Origin: Zygaena filipendulae
Lineage: Eukaryota; Arthropoda; Insecta; Lepidoptera; Zygaenidae
Direction of reading: 5' to 3'
Assembly (NCBI GenBank): GCA_907165275.2
Contig: OU015662.1
Coordinates: 1,557,501-1,621,500, forward strand
Length of the DNA stretch: 64,000 nt
Shown one piece after another: positions 23,101 through 31,678 of this stretch. A program made the position numbers and the translations under genes. Numbering within the stretch: the stretch's first letter is position 1; the number at the start of each line of letters is the position of its first letter. The notes beneath the pieces are model-generated. The model saw only the letters and a list, made by a program, of their open reading frames with translations, did no database searches and had not been told where the DNA came from.

Positions 23101-26100
23101 GATAATCTCCGCATCTACTGAACGGGTTGTCATGCAGTTTTCAGTAGTAGATTAAGCTAAGTCTGGAGCAACATATAGGCTTTGTTTCATCGAAATAGGA
23201 CATAGGAGAAAAAAGTTATCATCAGTTAAAGACTTAAGCGCAATGCAATGGTCGAAAACTTCGATATAATATTGCATAACGAACATGATAAAACCTTTTT
23301 AATACAGTTGCTCAAAAAGTGGCGTATTGCAGGGACGTTTAGCGTTCGGGATGTGGGCTATTACATACTCGAGCTTGTTGTTTACCTTTCCCGAACTCGT
23401 GCGTTCTCTTTGCCAACTGTCAAAAATGGCGACACGACTTTGACACACTTTTTGCATTGCGAAACGTAGGTTTCGCATTACTAATACGACTAGCGCCATC
23501 TCTTGATCACAGTTGGAACTTAGTTGAGTTTGTTGTGTTTTTGATATTTTATTAAATTGCTTAATTTTTTCGTAAAAAAAATTGCTGCGCCTCGGCTCGG
23601 GTAGACATTTGTCGGAACTCTTTGCAATGACAGGCTTTCCGCACTTATAATGAAATATACTATTTTAGAAATTATGCATTTTCTTTCTTTTGAACTGATT
23701 TTTCGCGAAGTGACAGTTTTAAGGCTTGGAGAGACAAATGATGTGATTATATTATTTTCTTTGAAACCAAAGAGTATATAACCACTAAGTTTTCAAAGCG
23801 TGAGAAACTCTAACGTAATTACTGTCATTGCAAGGGTCGAAAATTCACGCGGGTGAAACCGCGGGCACCAGCTAGTTATAAATATAAATAATATACCTTA
23901 ATATAACTTCTTATAATATAACCCAAAAATTTCAGATCGCTTTACAATAGGGTAATTTCCGTGGTGTGAAAATCAAAATTCTATTTAGTACCATGGACCA
24001 ATTAAACTAGATTTAATTAAAAATGTTAGTACGAACTGTAATAGATAGCTAATAAAAAATAATAGACACGTATTTTTTGGTTTTTCAAATTATAAAAAAT
24101 ACAAAAAAAGCATTAAAGTTTAGGACTGCGGGGGGGGGGGGGGGGCTTTTGACGTCATAACGTGCATTAAACAGTAGCACAGCGTGACGTCACGCGACAT
24201 TTCGACTTATAGCGTCTCCGTTATTTTTTCATTAGGTAAAATATTAAAAAATACGTGTCCATTATTTTTTATTAATCTACAAGACGGACTAAAACTAAAA
24301 TTTGGTTGACAAGCCCATTACAACGGAATCGTGGTACGCTTGGTTTCATGTCTTATCTCGCTTGCTCTAATCTGTCTCTGATTGGAGTGGTACAATTAAG
24401 CCCGCACCACTTCGGCCGTTCGACCGTTCAATTATTTCTATACATACTAGCTTTTCCCCGCGGTGACGCCCGCCCGAATACTGGATCCCCTCGGGAACGC
24501 CTCACGTAGGCAAAATGTATGAACTATCTCGTCTCGTCTCGACTACAATTAGGTGTAATTTTAAACGAGGGACTTTGCTCAAACCCTCGTTAATTTATGC
24601 CTGACATGTGAATAATCCTTACTATTATAAATGCAAATGTGAGTTTGTTTGTTACGCTTTCACGCCTTAACTACTCAACTGATCATTATCAAATTTTGCA
24701 TACTCGTTGGCAAGGATACAGGGAAGACGTAGGGCACTTGTTGTCCTGAGATTCCCGAGGGAACTCCGAAATTAACGCGGGGAACAGCTAGTAAACGATA
24801 AATAAAAACCACTCACCAAATGTTCAGGCATATTCCATTCCTCGTACATCCTGGCCGCCAACGGGAAAACCCGCTCGTTGATGATCTCTAAAGCGGTCAG
24901 CGTGATCCTCTCTATACTCCCGAAGTACTTGTCGTACGCCCATCTTGTCTGCCAGTACAACTCCGCTCGCCGCTCTTTGCTCGTCGAATGCACAATCCTG
25001 AGGAGATTACCCAAATTCTCCTCCGGTATAAACATGGCGAGCTGGTGCCAGTCGACGTGCGAACTGAACGGCATCACCACAGAATCGGCGACGATGATGG
25101 GAATGCACTGCGACGCTAACGCATCCATTAGCACCGCTTGCATCAACCTAGCGCTGCGCACCACCAGACAGAAAACGGCTTCCTTCAGCACCTCTGGATA
25201 GCTCATGACTCTATCGGTTTTGTATTCGCATCGCCGGTCGTGATCGGTCGTGCCGCTTTTCGTCTGACATCTTTCGAACAACAGCAGATCGTTGGACGAC
25301 GACGCTATGCTCTGCAGTACGGCCAGATAGTCCGTCGGTATGTTGGTCTGGGTGGATATGATAAGATAGTTTTTCTCCTTGGGTTGGGTGCTGTCGACGC
25401 GCTCGGCCGTCCGGCTCGGGACCGGTATGGACACGTCGAACCCGTATCTGAACGTCCACGTATCGAAACCGGCGCCGGCTATGATCGCTTTACCAGTGTT
25501 GAGATCCACGACCGTGTTATAATTCGGTGCCGAACCGGGTATAAAGTTGAATATGATATGATTCTCGCCATCGTTCCAACTGTTGAAAAAGCAAAAATTA
25601 ATAATAATAACGTATCTACTGTAAATTAATGTTACGTACTTTTTTACGCTGTACCTAGATTCACAGTTATAGTTATACAAAATATATCCTAACAATATTA
25701 ATGTAATAATGGTGTTGATCGATGAAAACGCAAAATAAAACCAATGGTACGAAAAATGGACTGAATAAGTAAAATTCGTACTTATGCATACAACAAGTAT
25801 CATAAGTAGTAGTTGCAAATCTGTCGCCAAGCACCTAACGGTGTGTTCCGGCAGCCCCACTTGAAAGCCAGTTCGCATCCCCATTCCAGGTTGGCAACGC
25901 ATCTGCATCTTCTGGTGTTGCAGATGTCTATGGGCGGCGGTAATCACTAACCATCAGGTGTACCACTTGCCCGTTTGCCTCCTATGACATAAAAAAAACA
26001 CAACACTCACACGCCAAACTGAATTAAGTAATCAAAAAACTTGTAAATTTCTAATTTTTCATAATATTTTGTATGGACATTTTTATGTCTCTGTGTAAAT

Positions 26101-28248
26101 TGGGTATTTAGTTTATACTAGTTGTGCCCCGTGGTTTCATCTGCGTTAATTTCAGAGTCCCGCGGGAATTCCGGGATAAAAATTATCCTATGTGTTAATC
26201 TGATATATAAGCTATATTATTGTAAAGTTTCATTTAAATCCATCCAGTAGTTTTTGCGTGAAAGGGGGTAACATCCATCCATCCATCCATCCATACATAC
26301 TTACAAACTTTCGCATTTATAATATTAGTAGGATTAACCAAAGGTAACTAGATTTAAAGTGACTAACATTTTTTGTAGTATGTATTTCTCTTCAAGTATA
26401 GTGTAAGCCAGGCCATTTTCTTAAATAAACATAATTATAACATATAATAATATTATAATGTTCACCAGAATTGAATTATTACGTATATTGCTTGCAATAA
26501 TGCTTTCCCATAACAAATAATGCTTGGATATTATCAGACATCACCCTGTGATCCGAAACTATGTAGAGCTTGTGTGTATTATGAGTAGCAGACAAATGAT
26601 ATAAATTATAATAGTTATATACACAGTACATGACATGTAGCATAGCAATGAAGTTTATTTGCCACTACAGCAATGGAACAGTCAATATACATTTATTCCT
26701 TAAAAATTGAACCCTGGACCTTTTGGTTTAAAAATCATTATGATGACCACTTGCACTAATTCAGTAGCCAATTTATTTTGATGATAAATAATCTAACAAT
26801 CTATATTTTATCACACAAATTTTTGCTATTCTATAATCAATTCTGCTCATTTTAATTAATTGTGAAAAGCACAATTTTCTAATTTACTGCAAATAATAAA
26901 ATTAAGCAACATTATGTTACTAGCTATTGCTTACGGTTTCACCCACACAAATTTAAAAATTCCCCCAAAAAATTAATGTATTGACATAAAAATTCTATTT
27001 ACAGCTCTCTATCACATTAAGGTTGCCTTGAAAAGATGGCCTCTGGCGAAAAGGCCGCCTTTTACTCTGTATTTACTTTATATCTGTCTTAGTTTTTATT
27101 TTCTCTTCTAGGGCAATAAAGCATATTTGATTTGATTTGATTAACAAATGCAATTTAAACAGGAACCGTTTTTTAGGCATGACACATACATAGTTTAGAA
27201 ACCAATCCCAAAAATCAATGTAGATAAAAAATGAAATGAAAATTATTTATTTATACATATATAAAATAGTCAAATACTTGCAAATTGGATAATAGTAACT
27301 TTGAATATTAATTGGTTTAGCCTTGATCCTTGTCTTACCAAAAACTTATCAGTTTACTGTATGTTTTATGTACTGACTAGATGTCCCCTGCAATTTCACT
27401 TGTGGTAATTTCAAAGTTCCCACAGGAATTCCAGGATAAAATATAGTTATAAACCTTCCTCATGAATCACTCTATCTATTGGTGAAAACCGCATCAAAAT
27501 CCGTTGCGTAGTTTTAGAGATTTAAGCATACATAGGGATATAGGGGCAGAGAAAGCGATTTTGTTTTATACTATGTAGTGATAATAATGTAATCAACCAA
27601 TATTTGAAACAGAGTTTACTCAGTACTTCAAGAGAAAGGTGTTAATCAAATTAATTCTACTCCTACCTGTGTGTTATGATAATGAAAGAAAAATATTTGC
27701 ACATGTACTTACTGTGGAAGAGATCGCAATGCTTGTGCCACATGTTTGCTTGAGAAACTGTATTGATTCAACAAATCCAAACTAGGCACCAACAAGCAAG
27801 CTTCCTCCGGATCAGATGTGTAATATTTACTATGTTTTATTGCATTTAATATCTCATAAAACTCCTTAGAAAAATGAGCGATAGGACTCCCATCTTCAGT
27901 CAGGAAGTCAGTCAGTGGGTATATGTATATGGTCAACTTATCGTGTCCACCTCTACCACACTTATAAACGTTGAAGCAGTCCCAAAATGTGCAGTTCGCA
28001 TCGCGAGGCAACGATTGGGACGCATCACTCGATAACTTCGTAATACTAGCACTCCTCCTGTCCAAGATCACTGGTTTATGGCGGTCTGTCCGACGCGTAC
28101 TCACGGCAAAAACATTAAAATACACTGTCAACACTAACGATATCAATATAAACAACAGCAGACCGACGAAAAATCTATAGTAATAAAAGATTTTATGGTA
28201 AGATATCTTCGAATGCTTGCTCTTTTTTATAAGCGAATCCGCAGCCAT
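10977..28248 (-). CDS. sotv: Exostosin-2 homolog (EXT2 / sister of tout-velu), complete seven-exon gene
   Basis: Joined coding exons (minus): 28248-27713, 25579-24817, 21819-21636, 15331-15172, 14460-14340, 12234-12076, 11198-10977; 2145 nt, 714 codons plus TGA, close to the roughly 718 aa of animal EXT2. Every intron is GT-AG and all phases fit. The protein has a short basic cytosolic tail, one membrane anchor (residues about 26-49, type II Golgi topology), an exostosin/GT47 domain (about 100-390, starting after the Cys-rich [13 protein letters not shown] stretch at 86-98) and a C-terminal GT64 domain (about 455-690) with the DDD metal/UDP-sugar motif at 534-536. By family knowledge EXT2 pairs with EXT1/ttv to polymerise heparan sulfate. 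EXT2 rather than EXT1 is chosen from the N-terminal Cys cluster, the overall length and the KPPIKV-type end. The start is the first ATG ahead of the anchor. Introns 3-6 are loaded with repeats. Confidence 0.93.
11219..11496. mobile_element. TAGTCCGTC-family MITE in sotv intron 6
   Basis: One of a family of about 300-bp elements with imperfect inverted ends (GGGTATGAAAATCAAAATT...TTAGTCCGTC / GACGGACTAAAACTAAAATT) and a conserved interior (GTGACGTCAC, CTAAACTTTAATGCG). This copy is diverged. Confidence 0.6.
11721..12050. repeat. (ATTCC/GGAAT)n pentanucleotide array in sotv intron 6
   Basis: About 66 pentamers: a CTCCA run, a short TTCCG run, then about 50 perfect TTCCA units and a TTCTA tail. 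On the sotv sense strand it reads GGAAT, beginning about 25 nt after the exon 6 donor. Confidence 0.97.
12076..12234 (-). CDS. sotv: sotv coding exon 6
   Basis: Starts [10 protein letters not shown] after a TTGTTG...CAG acceptor, contains the conserved [11 protein letters not shown] segment of GT64, and ends TRKPPIK before the weak donor GTGATA. 53 codons, phase 0 on both sides. A pentanucleotide satellite array starts about 25 nt into the next intron. Confidence 0.92.
12262..12620 (+). mobile_element. tRNA-derived SINE in sotv intron 5
   Basis: The head has a box A-like TAGCTCAATGG (12271) and box B GGTTCAAAACC (12315); the body ends GGTAATCACTTACCATCAGG and ATAAAAAAAAA. A CAA microsatellite joins it to the exon 6 acceptor. 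It is in antisense orientation to sotv. A 5'-truncated relative lies in intron 1. Confidence 0.75.
12631..14353. repeat. Splice-donor minisatellite, 31 copies, filling sotv intron 5
   Basis: A tandem array with period 53 or 59 bp (one step of 65), differing by the number of GCTGGT hexamers. Each unit holds CCTACTCACCATGGAGATCT, which on the minus strand is the sotv exon 5 end plus donor (AGATCTCCATG|GTGAGTAGGG). Counting the motif gives 31 copies, of which the one at 14340 is the genuine exon boundary. Units between 12667 and 13434 are mostly 59 bp; from 13434 to the exon they are almost all 53 bp and nearly identical. Long open frames through the array are a consequence of its composition. 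Confidence 0.97.
14340..14460 (-). CDS. sotv: sotv coding exon 5 (source of the minisatellite unit)
   Basis: Encodes [23 protein letters not shown] and then EWTNQISM. The 121-nt length is not a multiple of three, so skipping would shift the frame. The donor is ATG|GTGAGT; the last 14 exonic bases and about 39 intronic bases are the template of the tandem array that follows. The acceptor GGCGGCAG has a poor pyrimidine tract because a LINE tail sits just upstream. Confidence 0.92.
14472..14670 (-). mobile_element. LINE 3' end abutting the sotv exon 5 acceptor
   Basis: On the minus strand the sequence ends in AATAAACTTATTATTATTAT, a poly(A) signal followed by a TTA-type tail, the usual end of a non-LTR retrotransposon. 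It is in sense with sotv and stops about 12 bp before the exon 5 acceptor AG. The 5' limit is uncertain. Confidence 0.55.
14947..15140 (-). mobile_element. Helitron (Lep1-like) in sotv intron 4
   Basis: CCCCGCGGTTTCACCCGCGG at the 3' end, CTGACAACGTGCATGCC inside; the 5' end is eroded. It ends about 30 bp from the exon 4 donor. Confidence 0.7.
15172..15331 (-). CDS. sotv: sotv coding exon 4 (DDD motif)
   Basis: Acceptor after a long T tract (TTAACTTACAG), donor GTGGGG. Encodes [12 protein letters not shown] and the catalytic-site IDDDIVM of GT64. It joins exon 5 through a split Gly codon. Confidence 0.92.
15393..15481 (-). mobile_element. hAT element left-end fragment
   Basis: The reverse complement begins CAGAGATTCTCAAAGTTATT and runs on through TTTTTTATACACTCC like the 453-bp hAT copy. 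The right end is absent. Confidence 0.75.
15612..15920. mobile_element. TAGTCCGTC-family MITE in sotv intron 3
   Basis: Shows ATTGGACACGTATTTTTT, ACGGCGATATATTGAGTTG, GTGACGTCACGACC, ACTTTAATGCGCTTTATC and the terminal TAGAATTTTGATTTTC shared by the family. Confidence 0.7.
15965..16175 (-). mobile_element. Helitron (Lep1-like) in sotv intron 3
   Basis: CTAG then TTGTGGCCCGCGGTTTCA; ATCC microsatellite and ATAATATTGGA at the 5' side. Confidence 0.8.
16672..18242 (+). mobile_element. Complete Tc1-type DNA transposon (1571 bp)
   Basis: Inverted repeats of about 117 bp (16672-16788 and 18126-18242) match at all but a few positions and begin CACTCGAGAGCAATGAATCC. The target TA is duplicated at 16670-16671 and 18243-18244. 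It holds one intact transposase gene. It lies in sotv intron 3, in antisense. Confidence 0.95.
16975..17994 (+). CDS. Tc1-like transposase, DD34E, apparently intact
   Basis: A single 339-codon frame, a normal length for Tc1 transposases. An N-terminal helix-turn-helix (about residues 5-50, with [14 protein letters not shown]) precedes a second DNA-binding helix set and the DDE domain: first Asp in VMFSDESKF, second in FMHDNARPH, Glu in [12 protein letters not shown], with 34 residues between the last two, the Tc1 spacing. No stop or frameshift. It would cut and paste its own element at TA sites. The start is the first Met downstream of the left inverted repeat. Confidence 0.93.
   Translation: MSLTPEECTRILTMLETGRSQRDTARTVGVSLSTVQRVLRRYEETGSNLRRPGTGRIRCTTAREDRYLVNTMLRNRFLTGTELTNQFRRLGGSNPSAWTVRRRLAESNLKPLRPANGPKLERAHRISRLRYAQIHVNWSIEDWSKVMFSDESKFMLYKHDGRHRVYRRPGERFKQACIEEKVAYGGGSVLVWAGISSESRTELVIIENGSLTSVRYVEEILNDHVGPFMVNLGEDAIFMHDNARPHTGRIVNDYLQEMNITRMEWPARSPDINPIEHAWDELGRCVKQRNPPPITLRELKIALTEEWENIPQNRIRNLVYSMPNRVNAVMEARGGNTKY
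18816..19165. mobile_element. Foldback/MITE with CGTGTTAATGAATTAACTG ends
   Basis: Inverted terminal repeats of about 24 bp, CGTGTTAATGAATTAACTGA and its complement on the right. Interior has CGCGTACGCCGCCCGCAGC (complement strand). A longer copy is at 61385. Confidence 0.8.
19329..19475. mobile_element. Small MITE with AACCGACTTC ends
   Basis: AACCGACTTCAAAAAG on the left and CTTGAAGTCGGTT on the right, 147 bp. A single end of the same kind (GGAAGTCGGTT) is at about 41464-41474. Confidence 0.65.
19842..20172. mobile_element. TAGTCCGTC-family MITE (sotv intron 3)
   Basis: A nearly full copy: TAGTCCGTCGCGTC, TTTCGCGTGACGTCACAACC, CCCTAAACTTTAATGCG, and a terminal TTTTGATTTTCATACCC. A partial copy follows at 20192-20330. 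Confidence 0.75.
20192..20330. mobile_element. Partial TAGTCCGTC-family MITE
   Basis: Starts AATGGGCTTGTCAACTAA, then TAGTCCGTC and a run matching the left half of the family. The right half is missing. Confidence 0.6.
20633..20928. mobile_element. TAGTCCGTC-family MITE
   Basis: Near-duplicate of the copy at 19842 (shared GGCTACTTG, TAGTCCGTCGCG, CAACCCGGTG). Helitron-like pieces lie on both sides (20487-20630 and 20935-21043), so it may have landed in one. Confidence 0.75.
20935..21043 (+). mobile_element. Helitron (Lep1-like) 3' fragment
   Basis: AACTCCGAAATTAACGCGGG, GCGAAACCGCGG then CAGCTAA before T. A matching 5' fragment (CTTATAAAGGCGAATGTGAG) is at 20487-20630. Confidence 0.6.
21235..21540. 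repeat. Interspersed repeat, GGCGGGGCAG family, copy 1
   Basis: Shares CATGTAGGCGGGGCAG, ACCGTTGCAAAGGGAGTTAG, AACTTGCCCAAAA, GTGCGTGATGAATAGTT and GGCGACACTGG with 58540-58790, same orientation. Class unknown. Confidence 0.65.
21636..21819 (-). CDS. sotv: sotv coding exon 3
   Basis: Acceptor TTGCGCGCAG, donor GTGAGT. Starts YGPVSPLF and contains the start of the GT64 domain ([19 protein letters not shown]). It is GC-rich compared with its surroundings, as are exons 4-7. Ends with one base of codon 495. Confidence 0.92.
21872..22168 (-). mobile_element. Helitron (Lep1-like) with GACA microsatellite
   Basis: CTAGCTGTTACCCGCGG, GGGAATTCCGGGATAGAAAG, five GACA units and ATAATATTAGTATAGA. Starts about 50 bp upstream (in transcription sense) of sotv exon 3. 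Confidence 0.8.
22566..22626 (-). mobile_element. Helitron 3'-end fragment
   Basis: CTAGGTATACCCCGCGGTTTTACCCGCG, broken off by a MITE. Confidence 0.6.
22624..22890. mobile_element. TAGTCCGTC-family MITE interrupting a Helitron end
   Basis: Begins in the middle of a Helitron 3' end (22566-22625) and ends ACGGACTAAATAGAATTTTG followed by ATTTTCATACTCC. Confidence 0.65.
22963..23876 (+). mobile_element. Helitron-like copy split by another element
   Basis: The 5' part (TCTATACTATAATAAAAGAG, GTCTGTCTGTCTG) is at 22963-23240, and the 3' hairpin with ACCAGCTAG at 23838-23876; the AATACAGTTGC element lies between. Confidence 0.5.
23297..23670. mobile_element. Second copy of the AATACAGTTGC element, internally deleted
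   Basis: Nearly identical to the first copy, but about 90 bp covering the right inverted end and the first hairpin arm are missing. It sits between two Helitron-like pieces in sotv intron 2. Confidence 0.7.
23957..24318. mobile_element. TAGTCCGTC-family MITE with a 16-G run
   Basis: Ends GTGTGAAAATCAAAATTC and ACGGACTAAAACTAAAATTT then GGTTGACAAGCCC. A G16 homopolymer at 24130-24145 replaces the usual GTGGGGG stretch. Confidence 0.7.
24616..24791 (+). mobile_element. Helitron (Lep1-like) next to the sotv exon 2 donor
   Basis: CCTTACTATTATAAATGC at the start; GAACTCCGAAATTAACGCGG and CAGCTAG at the end. A fragment in the opposite orientation is at 24450-24500. Confidence 0.75.
24817..25579 (-). 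CDS. sotv: sotv coding exon 2
   Basis: Acceptor TTTTTCAACAG, donor GTGAGT; 763 nt with no stop. It carries most of the exostosin domain, including [17 protein letters not shown] and the conserved CIPIIVAD segment. It ends in phase 0 after MPEHL. A Helitron ends about 25 bp beyond the donor. Confidence 0.93.
25811..25997 (+). mobile_element. 5'-truncated SINE copy in sotv intron 1
   Basis: Closely matches the 3' body of the intron 5 SINE: AAATCTGTCGCC, CCGGCAGCCCCACTTG, the GGTAATCACT tail and terminal A run. The tRNA-like head is missing. Confidence 0.75.
26118..26333 (-). mobile_element. Helitron (Lep1-like), full-length, sotv intron 1
   Basis: CTAGTTGTGCCCCGTGG to ATAATATTAGTAGGA, with ATCC repeats. 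Confidence 0.8.
26995..27142 (+). mobile_element. LINE 3' end (RTE-like tail)
   Basis: Contains GGTTGCCTTGAAAAGATGGC, AAAAGGCCGCC and ends CAATAAAGCATATTTGATTT(GATTT)n. In Lepidoptera this block ends RTE-type LINEs. Lies in sotv intron 1. Confidence 0.6.
27377..27590 (-). mobile_element. Helitron, ACTATGTAGTGAT subfamily, sotv intron 1
   Basis: CTAGATGTCCCCTGCAATTTC at the 3' end; ATCAAAATCCGTTGCGTAG and TATACTATGTAGTGAT inside, as in the copy at 39083. Confidence 0.65.
27713..28248 (-). CDS. sotv: sotv coding exon 1
   Basis: Encodes the start codon, cytosolic tail, transmembrane anchor and the first part of the exostosin domain (LTIYIYPL onward). It ends in CTTCCACA before the donor GTAAGT and leaves two bases of codon 179 (CA), completed by T from exon 2 to give His. 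Confidence 0.92.
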
Positions 28249-28560
28249 TTGTGGTTTCGTCGGTTAAATTAATCCTTTTGATCTGCATATGGCATCCATA
28301 ATTAGATAAACATAACAACTGCTTTTCATTCAATAAATCACAAAATTGTAAAAACACTTGAAATTCACAAGACGAAACTGGGCAATCCCAATACTTTTGG
28401 ATCTGAGGCCAGCAGCGTCTGGCTGACGGCTGTCTGTCTCTTTGACATTTGTGACAAATCATCTGTGTCTCGCAAACTGTCATAAGATACGTTTCAAGTC
28501 ACGTAACAAGTGTATCGTGCGGTTCGTGCCTCATTATCATAAACCTCTACATAAATTAGC
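28249..28560 (-). promoter_or_regulatory. Presumed sotv 5' UTR / promoter region
   Basis: Single-copy-looking sequence just upstream of the sotv ATG, bounded by a palindromic MITE at about 28575. I see no convincing TATA box; the assignment is by position only. Confidence 0.35.
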
Positions 28561-28574
28561 TTTTACGGCTGGTT

Positions 28575-28772
28575 TAGTGATTACTTAAAGATTCTTAAAG
28601 CAAAACTGCCGCACTCAGACTCGTTTATCAAATTAATATTAATTGACATTTAACTGTATTCAAAGCCAATTGACATTAATTTAATGAATGTCTCTGAGTG
28701 CGGCCGTTTTGTTTTTAAAAGCTTTACTTAAAAGTAACTAATCATTAAAACGTCACTGAGTACGGTCATTAA
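28575..28772. mobile_element. Third, diverged copy of the palindromic MITE
   Basis: Shows AACTGCCGCACTCAGACTCG, the inner AATTGACATT repeats and GTCTCTGAGTGCGGCCG, in the 5' flank of sotv. It ends near GTACGGTCA then TTA. Confidence 0.7.
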
Positions 28773-29935
28773 TACATTTTTTTTAATTGGTTACATTTTT
28801 TTTTGGGCTAGCAGTGCTGCAACACCAACCTCGAAAAAAGTCCCTCCAGAGTTCAGACTAACTAGAAACTATGTTGTGCACTTCCAACAATAAACTCGGT
28901 GAAAAATATACTGTCTGACATTGGCCAATTAAATTAATAAAAGTGAAATGAAAAGGAACAAGAAAAAGAGCTGCTTGAAAATAGGCACTCATTGAACAGG
29001 CTTTGTTTTGTTAAGTTTATTTATGAGTTTTTGGTGCTTGTCTTTCCACTGACAAATGGCGTTACCAATTTACCATATCAATCTAGAGGTTACGCATTTG
29101 TGTTTTCAAAAGTTCATTATTATATTTTACAATATATGTATTATATTTATGAAATTTAAAAATGTCATAATAAAAAAAAAAATTAAAAACAGAGTTCAAA
29201 GACAGCCCGTGACATCCCACGGAATTAAATACCGCAAAACGTAGTGATTACCGCTGACCGCATGTAGGTATGAACAGAGAGAAGGTAATCACTAAGTAGT
29301 GGTATTTTATCAGTGAACAAAAACAAATTGCCTGTAACACAGATTAAAGGATAATAATATTATACTATTCTAGTAATAACGCCGTTACGTTCCTATATAT
29401 GAGATCATTGGTCAACATATTTGTTATTTAATCTATATTTTACCTAAATTGTTTTTCATATTATTTTTATTAAACACGCACACTTGTAGTGTATTCGTGT
29501 GAGCGAGTGTTGGATAGATGAATTTTAGCTATCTCAAAACAAACTGCTTTAGATTACCTATTAGATTGTACAATAAATATGGTCGCACATTATTGTCTCC
29601 TAATATCAAGACTCAAGTTCTGTTCTGAAATTATTCTTCTCAGTTCTGAAACGGTTCTGAAGAAAACTGAAAAACACCGATTTCCCATTCGTCACTTGTC
29701 ACCTCTCAACTTAGAGGTTTTCACCCTAAATTTAGGGGGTAAATGAATACGGTGGGATTTTTTTAGAGTAACATATTTTTAGGGGTTTTTTGGCTTCATA
29801 AATTTTTTTTCTAATTTTTTATTTCTTATTTTTCGGTTACTAATTATTATTAATTTATTATAAGAGGCCAGGATTTATGCCACAATTTAATAATAATTAT
29901 CAATGATGTTGAATAATATGATATTATTATAATTT
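28773..29935. other. Intergenic, no gene recognised
   Basis: AT-rich. AGTGATTACC (29244) and GGTAATCACT (29285) form a small hairpin; CAGAGAGAAGGTAATCACTA recurs in near-identical form at about 62932. Confidence 0.4.
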
Positions 29936-30125
29936 GACGACCCGATTGACGCAGAGGTCACCATGCCTACCTGCTAATCAAGGGGTTCCGGGTTCGATTC
30001 CCGATGGGGGTGGCCTTTGTGTGATGAACACAGGGTTCCATTTTCCAGTCTGGGTGTGTTTATATATCTATAGTATAATATATAAGTAATTCTATGTAGT
30101 ATATACCACGTTTGCTTGTAGTACG
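29936..30125 (+). mobile_element. tRNA-derived SINE
   Basis: Box A-like TTGACGCAGAGG and box B GGTTCGATTCC (29991), then ATGAACACAGGGTTCC and CAGTCTGGGTGTG. No anticodon arm or acceptor pairing fits a functional tRNA gene. Confidence 0.7.
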
Positions 30126-30149
30126 GACCGCCAAGAGGGGATTTGTGGA

Positions 30150-31410
30150 TTACCTAAAGCGCGTCAGATGAACATAAGGGGGGTACCTTTCACCATGTTG
30201 AGTACCTCCACCAAATATAGGCCCTCTACACTGGTGGGTGCGTCTAGAATAACCGATCAGATTAGTAAAAAAAAATTGATAACTCGAAATACTCGAGCGC
30301 GTCAGATTAAGATATGGTGGGTTAATTACATAGTGAGAAGTATGTATATGAATAATCTGACCATTTGAACGTGACGTAAGGGAGTTAGAGGATCACAAAC
30401 TTGCAAAAAAATAACGCAACTTCGACATTCTCGAGCGCAGTTGATTTATTTTTTATTTTAAAGTAAATAACTCAAGGATAGCGGGAAAAATATAATCTGC
30501 CGATTTTCATAAGCCGAAGAAACAAAAATCGTCTTCGAATCGAACGAGCAGCTGCAGTGAAACATGTACCTATTCATATCTCTGTCTTTCTTTCTCTTTT
30601 ACTTTTTCTCTATCTCTCACTCTCTCGCACCGTCCTCACACTACTTTCCGTCGCCATAATGTCATCACAGTATATCACGGCGCTAAACGTGTCAAATTAT
30701 AACTTTTTTTGGTCGGTTAAAATACATATTAAAATAAGTTAAGGTAAGTATTACATCAAACTATAGGTTCACCTATAACCTTTCACTTTAATGTAATTAT
30801 ATATATTTTATAATAAAGCTCATCACAAAACAACGCGTTCATGTTATTATATGTAAAACGCTCTGACTTGTTTGTGCTTTAAAGTTAGTTTTGTGAATAA
30901 TATTTTGTGAGCTTTTACATATTTCATAGAAATATAAAGTGTGTTTTTTGTGAACAAGAAATAGCTCATAAAGTTATTAAACTTACACGTCAGAAAGTAA
31001 AAAAATCTTAAAATTAAATCATAATTTTTGTTTCTAGCAGTCAGATTAATAATACCCCTCAAAATTATTGTCAGATTTTAAGCCAACATAACTTGGAGTG
31101 CAAGCTGAACCTTCTGTAAAATAATCTGACACGCTCGAGTATTTCAAAATTGAGATTTTTTTTTGCATTTTCAAAAATTCGCTACTACCTTGCGTCACCT
31201 CCAAATTGGCAGATTTTCGAAGGGGTGCATTTTTAGGGCTCACTTAACATCCCCTTTGAATATCTGACGCGCTCGAGTAAATGTTTTTTTTTTTCATTTT
31301 CTCCACTTCCGGATGGCCACCCCCACCACGCAAATCGGCAGATGAATATATTTTCGATATCAGAGACACCTTGGAGTATCTAAACTACAATATCTGACGC
31401 GCTCGAGTAT
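30150..31410. repeat. Repeat region with recurring TCTGACGCGCTCGAGTA motif
   Basis: The 17-mer or a close variant occurs at 31125, 31263 and 31393 (about 130 bp apart) and inverted at 30290, with shorter pieces at 30159 and 30428. An interspersed repeat is likely, class unknown. Confidence 0.6.
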
Positions 31411-31678
31411 TTCCATTTTAATATTTTTTTTTACATTTTTGAAAGCCTGTAGAAGCTAAACCCACCGGTGAATGAAAAAATATCATATGACCTTATTTTG
31501 TTTATATCTCCTAATCTTCAAAACCCAATAGGTCCCAACGACGCTCGAGTCGCTCCCGAATTAGCATCGGTATCTCCCGTACTATTGGTTTCCACGACAC
31601 AAGCTAATAATAGCTTACTGTGGGATCAAGCAGATCTGTGTGTTGTGATGTGGATTATTATTATTATATTATTATAAT

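Noticed and set aside
24130..24145. G16 run as a G-quadruplex regulator
   Set aside because: A single homopolymer within a MITE, prone to sequencing or assembly error; no further support.
24772..25947. A single 391-codon protein
   Set aside because: The first part is intron 1 (SINE and AT-rich). The real exon starts at the acceptor at 25579 and ends at the donor at 24817.
29936..30010. tRNA gene
   Set aside because: Promoter boxes are present but no cloverleaf; it is a SINE head.
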